From Anaerolineae bacterium (GTDB lineage Bacteria; Chloroflexota; Anaerolineae; B4-G1; SLSP01): a stretch of DNA of 6,495 nt. Shown one piece after another: positions 4,439 to 6,495 of the stretch. The translations under genes and the position numbers were made by a program. Every line of letters starts with the position of its first letter. The stretch's first letter is position 1. Below the pieces are notes generated by a model. It did not search any database, was not told the origin of the DNA, and worked only from the letters and a program-made list of their open reading frames with translations. Location of the stretch: contig JAIOSN010000275.1 of NCBI GenBank assembly GCA_021107605.1, forward strand, positions 1 to 6,495. The letters run 5' to 3'.

Positions 4439-6495
4439 GTAGAGTGTGTGGGGATCGGCGTCGCCGTCAAGGTCAGCACATCCACGCCAGAGGCAGCGAA
4501 AACCGGTTTCGCCTCGGAATCCGTTGTCTCGGTGCGGATTTGCTTGAGCCGCTCTTTGTGGGTTACGCCAAAACGCTGTTCCTCATCAATGATGACCAGC
4601 CCCAGGGTTTTGAAACGTACATCCTGCTGGAGGAGGCGGTGAGTGCCAATGACGATATCGATGTTTCCTTTGCGGAGCTCGCGGAGCACTTGGTCTTGCT
4701 CGCGCTCCGTGCGGAAGCGGGAGAGGAGCTCCACCTTCACTGGGAAGGGAGTCAACCGGTCGCGGAAGGTCTGGTAGTGTTGCTGGGCCAAGATGGTGGT
4801 GGGGACTAACATGGCGACCTGTTGGTTGTCCATCACGGCTTTGAAGGCCGCCCGCAGGGCTACCTCGGTCTTGCCGTAGCCGGAATCGCCGCAGATCAAG
4901 CGATCCATAGGGTGCGGCGCCTCCATATCTTCCTTGACGTCCTGGATCGCTTGCAGCTGGTCGGCGGTCTCCGTGTAGGGAAAGGAGGCCGCGAGTTCGG
5001 TTTGCCAGACGCTGTCTGGGGCAAAGGCGTGCCCGGCCATCACCTGGCGGGCGGCGTAGAGCTGGAGCAATTTCTTGGCTAGCTCGCTGGCAGCGCGTTG
5101 CACGCGCTGCTTGAGGGTGGCCCAACTTTGCGTTCCCAGCCGGTGGAGCCGGGGGCCGCGCCCCTCCGCGCCTACGTAGCGGGTGAGCCGCTCCGCCTGT
5201 TGGATAGGAACCAGAAGCTGGTCGTGCTCGGCGTATTCTAGGAGCAGATACTCGCGTTTGATATTATCCACACTGCGTTCCACCAGCCCGTGGAAGATGC
5301 CGATGCCGTAATCCTCGTGGACTACCGCGCTGCCCGGTTCCAGATCGCTGAAGGAGACCTCCGGGGCCTGGGCGCGGCGGCGGGGACGGCGGCGCGGTTC
5401 TGGCGGCCGCCAGCCGAAGATTTCCTCGTCGGTGATCAGATGCCGGACGCGGTTGGCCCGCGTGAGTTGCCAGCCGGACGGTGCGGTCCCCTGCACAAAG
5501 GAGATTTGTGTTTGCGGTGGGGTGGTGAGACTCTGATGTACCGGCGGTGGGTCTGCTTCTCGCCAGAGATCGGCCAGTCGCGTGGCCTGCCGGCTGACTA
5601 CGACCACTTGATCGCCTAGCTCCACCCACTGCCGGATATGGCCCAGTGCCATGCCCACATCTCCGCCGAAATGCGGCTCTGGTGCGAAGAGCTCCGCCAG
5701 CGGGCCGCTTTCCCCAGGGGCGAAGGGGAGCACTGTCCGCCCGGCCAACGCCGTCTGCCAGCGCGACCAGGGCACGTAGGGGCTGGGCGTGTCCGCCAAG
5801 ATGCGCCGCCCGGCGATAGCCAGCTCGCGTTGTTCCTCGGCTTCTAATTCTAATTCTCGCCAGCTCTGGGGTAGCAGCGGGGCGTTGTCGAGTAAAATCA
5901 GCGCTTTTTGAGGAAGATAGTTCAAGAGCGTGTCGAGCTCGCCGTAAAGCGTGGGGAGATAGAATTCCAGTGTGGGAAAGGGGCCGCCCGCGCGCAGATT
6001 CTCCACATCCTCTGCCAGTGGCGCGCGGACTTCTGGCGGCAGCTCGCCGGCCAGCAACGGTTCCAGGGTTTGCAGAGCGCGTTCGCCGTCGCGGGGCAGC
6101 GCCTCGCGCACCGGCGTGATCCAGAAAGTCTGCGCGTGGTTGGTCGAGCGCTGCGTCGCCGGGTCGAAGGTGCGGAGGCTCTCGATCTCGCGCCCGAAGA
6201 ACTCCAACCGGTAAGGCTGCGGGGAGTGGGGTGGGAAGATATCTAAGATTCCGCCGCGGCTGCTCACCTGCCCCGGCGCCTCTACCACGCTCACTGCCTC
6301 GTAGCCGAGTCCCTGGCAGTGGCGGGCTAATCCGGTGAGAGAGTATTGCTCGCCCACTTTGATCTGGCGGGCGGCTTTGAGGAATTGGCGGTAGGGTAGG
6401 GGGCGTTGCAGCAACGCGCGCACAGAGGCGACGACTACCGGCGGAATAGCTCCCGGCAGCGCTCCCCGGCGGTGTAGAAAGAGCGTGGAGAGCAC
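4429..6495 (-). CDS. mfd: Mfd fragment A: UvrB-like region, RNAP-interaction domain and helicase motifs I-III
   Basis: This piece has 688 codons, open to the right edge; the GTG at 6495 is internal. Residues about 1-130 match the UvrB-like D1/D2 part. Residues 130-360 are the variable middle, followed by an Arg/Pro-rich linker (RRRPRRR, 368-374). The RNA-polymerase-interaction domain spans about 384-445. The LHRLGTQSWATLKQRVQ stretch leads into the relay helix region. Walker A is GDSGYGKTEV (536-545), with Ser where Mfd usually has Val (GDVGYGKTE). Motif Ia is LVPTTILAQQH, Ib is IVIGTHRLL, and motif II is DEEQRFGVTHKERLKQIRTE. The extra 14 residues are 657-670, then VDVLTLTATPIP. After P682 the frame shifts into THSTWA and a TGA. 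Alone it would lack the second helicase lobe and could not translocate. Confidence 0.8.
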   Translation of the reverse strand: MLSTLFLHRRGALPGAIPPVVVASVRALLQRPLPYRQFLKAARQIKVGEQYSLTGLARHCQGLGYEAVSVVEAPGQVSSRGGILDIFPPHSPQPYRLEFFGREIESLRTFDPATQRSTNHAQTFWITPVREALPRDGERALQTLEPLLAGELPPEVRAPLAEDVENLRAGGPFPTLEFYLPTLYGELDTLLNYLPQKALILLDNAPLLPQSWRELELEAEEQRELAIAGRRILADTPSPYVPWSRWQTALAGRTVLPFAPGESGPLAELFAPEPHFGGDVGMALGHIRQWVELGDQVVVVSRQATRLADLWREADPPPVHQSLTTPPQTQISFVQGTAPSGWQLTRANRVRHLITDEEIFGWRPPEPRRRPRRRAQAPEVSFSDLEPGSAVVHEDYGIGIFHGLVERSVDNIKREYLLLEYAEHDQLLVPIQQAERLTRYVGAEGRGPRLHRLGTQSWATLKQRVQRAASELAKKLLQLYAARQVMAGHAFAPDSVWQTELAASFPYTETADQLQAIQDVKEDMEAPHPMDRLICGDSGYGKTEVALRAAFKAVMDNQQVAMLVPTTILAQQHYQTFRDRLTPFPVKVELLSRFRTEREQDQVLRELRKGNIDIVIGTHRLLQQDVRFKTLGLVIIDEEQRFGVTHKERLKQIRTETTDSEAKPVFAASGVDVLTLTATPIPTHSTWA
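4486..4527 (-). repeat. 42-bp in-frame palindromic insertion in mfd
   Basis: It codes TTDSEAKPVFAASG between KQIRTE and VDVLTLTATP, where Mfd proteins I know run from R-x-E directly into VDVL. Its DNA folds: GCGAAA (4496-4501) pairs with TTTCGC (4507-4512) around ACCGG, extended by GAG (4490-4492) with CTC (4513-4515) past a three-base bulge, and CC/GG outside. Its length is a multiple of three and it has no stop. The site is a surface loop between motifs II and III. It resembles in concept the Rickettsia palindromic elements. An ordinary lineage-specific loop is the alternative. Confidence 0.5.

Larger units (their letters stand above)
3263..6495 (-). pseudogene. mfd: transcription-repair coupling factor Mfd, disrupted, start outside the window
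   Basis: Mfd is an ATP-driven translocase that pushes stalled RNA polymerase off DNA and recruits UvrA to lesions. The window holds about 1077 codons, everything but roughly the first 70-110 residues, which fits the family's ~1150-1200. Order: UvrB-like region (RGGILDIFPP, YRLEFFGREIESLRTFDP), RNA-polymerase-interaction domain (GSAVVHEDYGIGIFHGL, REYLLLEYAEHDQLLVP), RecG-like helicase motifs, and the C-terminal TRCF domain. Three departures are seen. A one-base loss at 4439-4449 shifts the frame after TATPIP. A TAG at 3998-4000 replaces the usual Tyr after GRVGR. A 42-bp in-frame hairpin segment lies at 4486-4527. A single-base insertion at the shift cannot restore the conserved Arg of PIPRTL, so at least two changes occurred there, which favours real decay. 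Error-prone reads remain possible. A full-length product would not be made unless these are artefacts. Confidence 0.85.

Noticed and set aside
4586..5125. Minus-strand 179-codon open frame in another phase
   Set aside because: It is an overlapping Arg/Pro/Ala-rich shadow of the conserved Mfd helicase region.

Overview
The window looks like chromosomal DNA of a GC-rich free-living bacterium, with no plasmid or phage genes. The mix of an AAA-type ATPase fused to a long TPR array, an Mfd repair translocase and many small palindromic repeats resembles Chloroflexota (Anaerolineae/Caldilineae-like). That assignment is from memory of such genomes and is not proven here.

Layout. (1) From the left edge to 2291, plus strand: the 3' part of a large gene for a STAND/AAA_16-like ATPase whose C-terminal half is seven TPR-like units of exactly 40 residues. 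The Walker A part lies off the window. (2) 2292-2620: a non-coding convergent interval filled with hairpins, inverted repeats and a minus-strand intrinsic terminator. (3) 2621-3223, minus strand: a complete 200-residue HD-domain phosphohydrolase. (4) 3224-3262: a short gap made of a degenerate 16-bp tandem repeat. (5) 3263 to the right edge, minus strand: most of mfd (transcription-repair coupling factor), lacking only about the first 70-110 codons, which lie off the window.

mfd and the HD gene run in the same direction 39 bp apart and probably share a transcript ending at the terminator at 2558-2580. The ATPase/TPR gene converges on them.

The main surprise is the state of mfd. Helicase motifs and the C-terminal domain are easy to recognise, but the reading frame is broken twice. 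A one-base loss lies just after the TATPIP motif (4439-4449), and an in-frame amber codon (3998-4000) sits where Mfd proteins normally have Tyr in the G-Y-A-Y stretch after GRVGR. A 42-bp in-frame segment that folds into an imperfect hairpin also lies between RTE and VDVLTLTATP. It recalls the palindromic elements that insert in frame into Rickettsia genes. The last ~16 codons and the stop of mfd are themselves built from a palindromic repeat with an inverted relative in the intergenic region. Palindromic repeat invasion of genes and gene ends is therefore the main theme. The lesions could be genuine decay or sequencing error; raw reads would decide.
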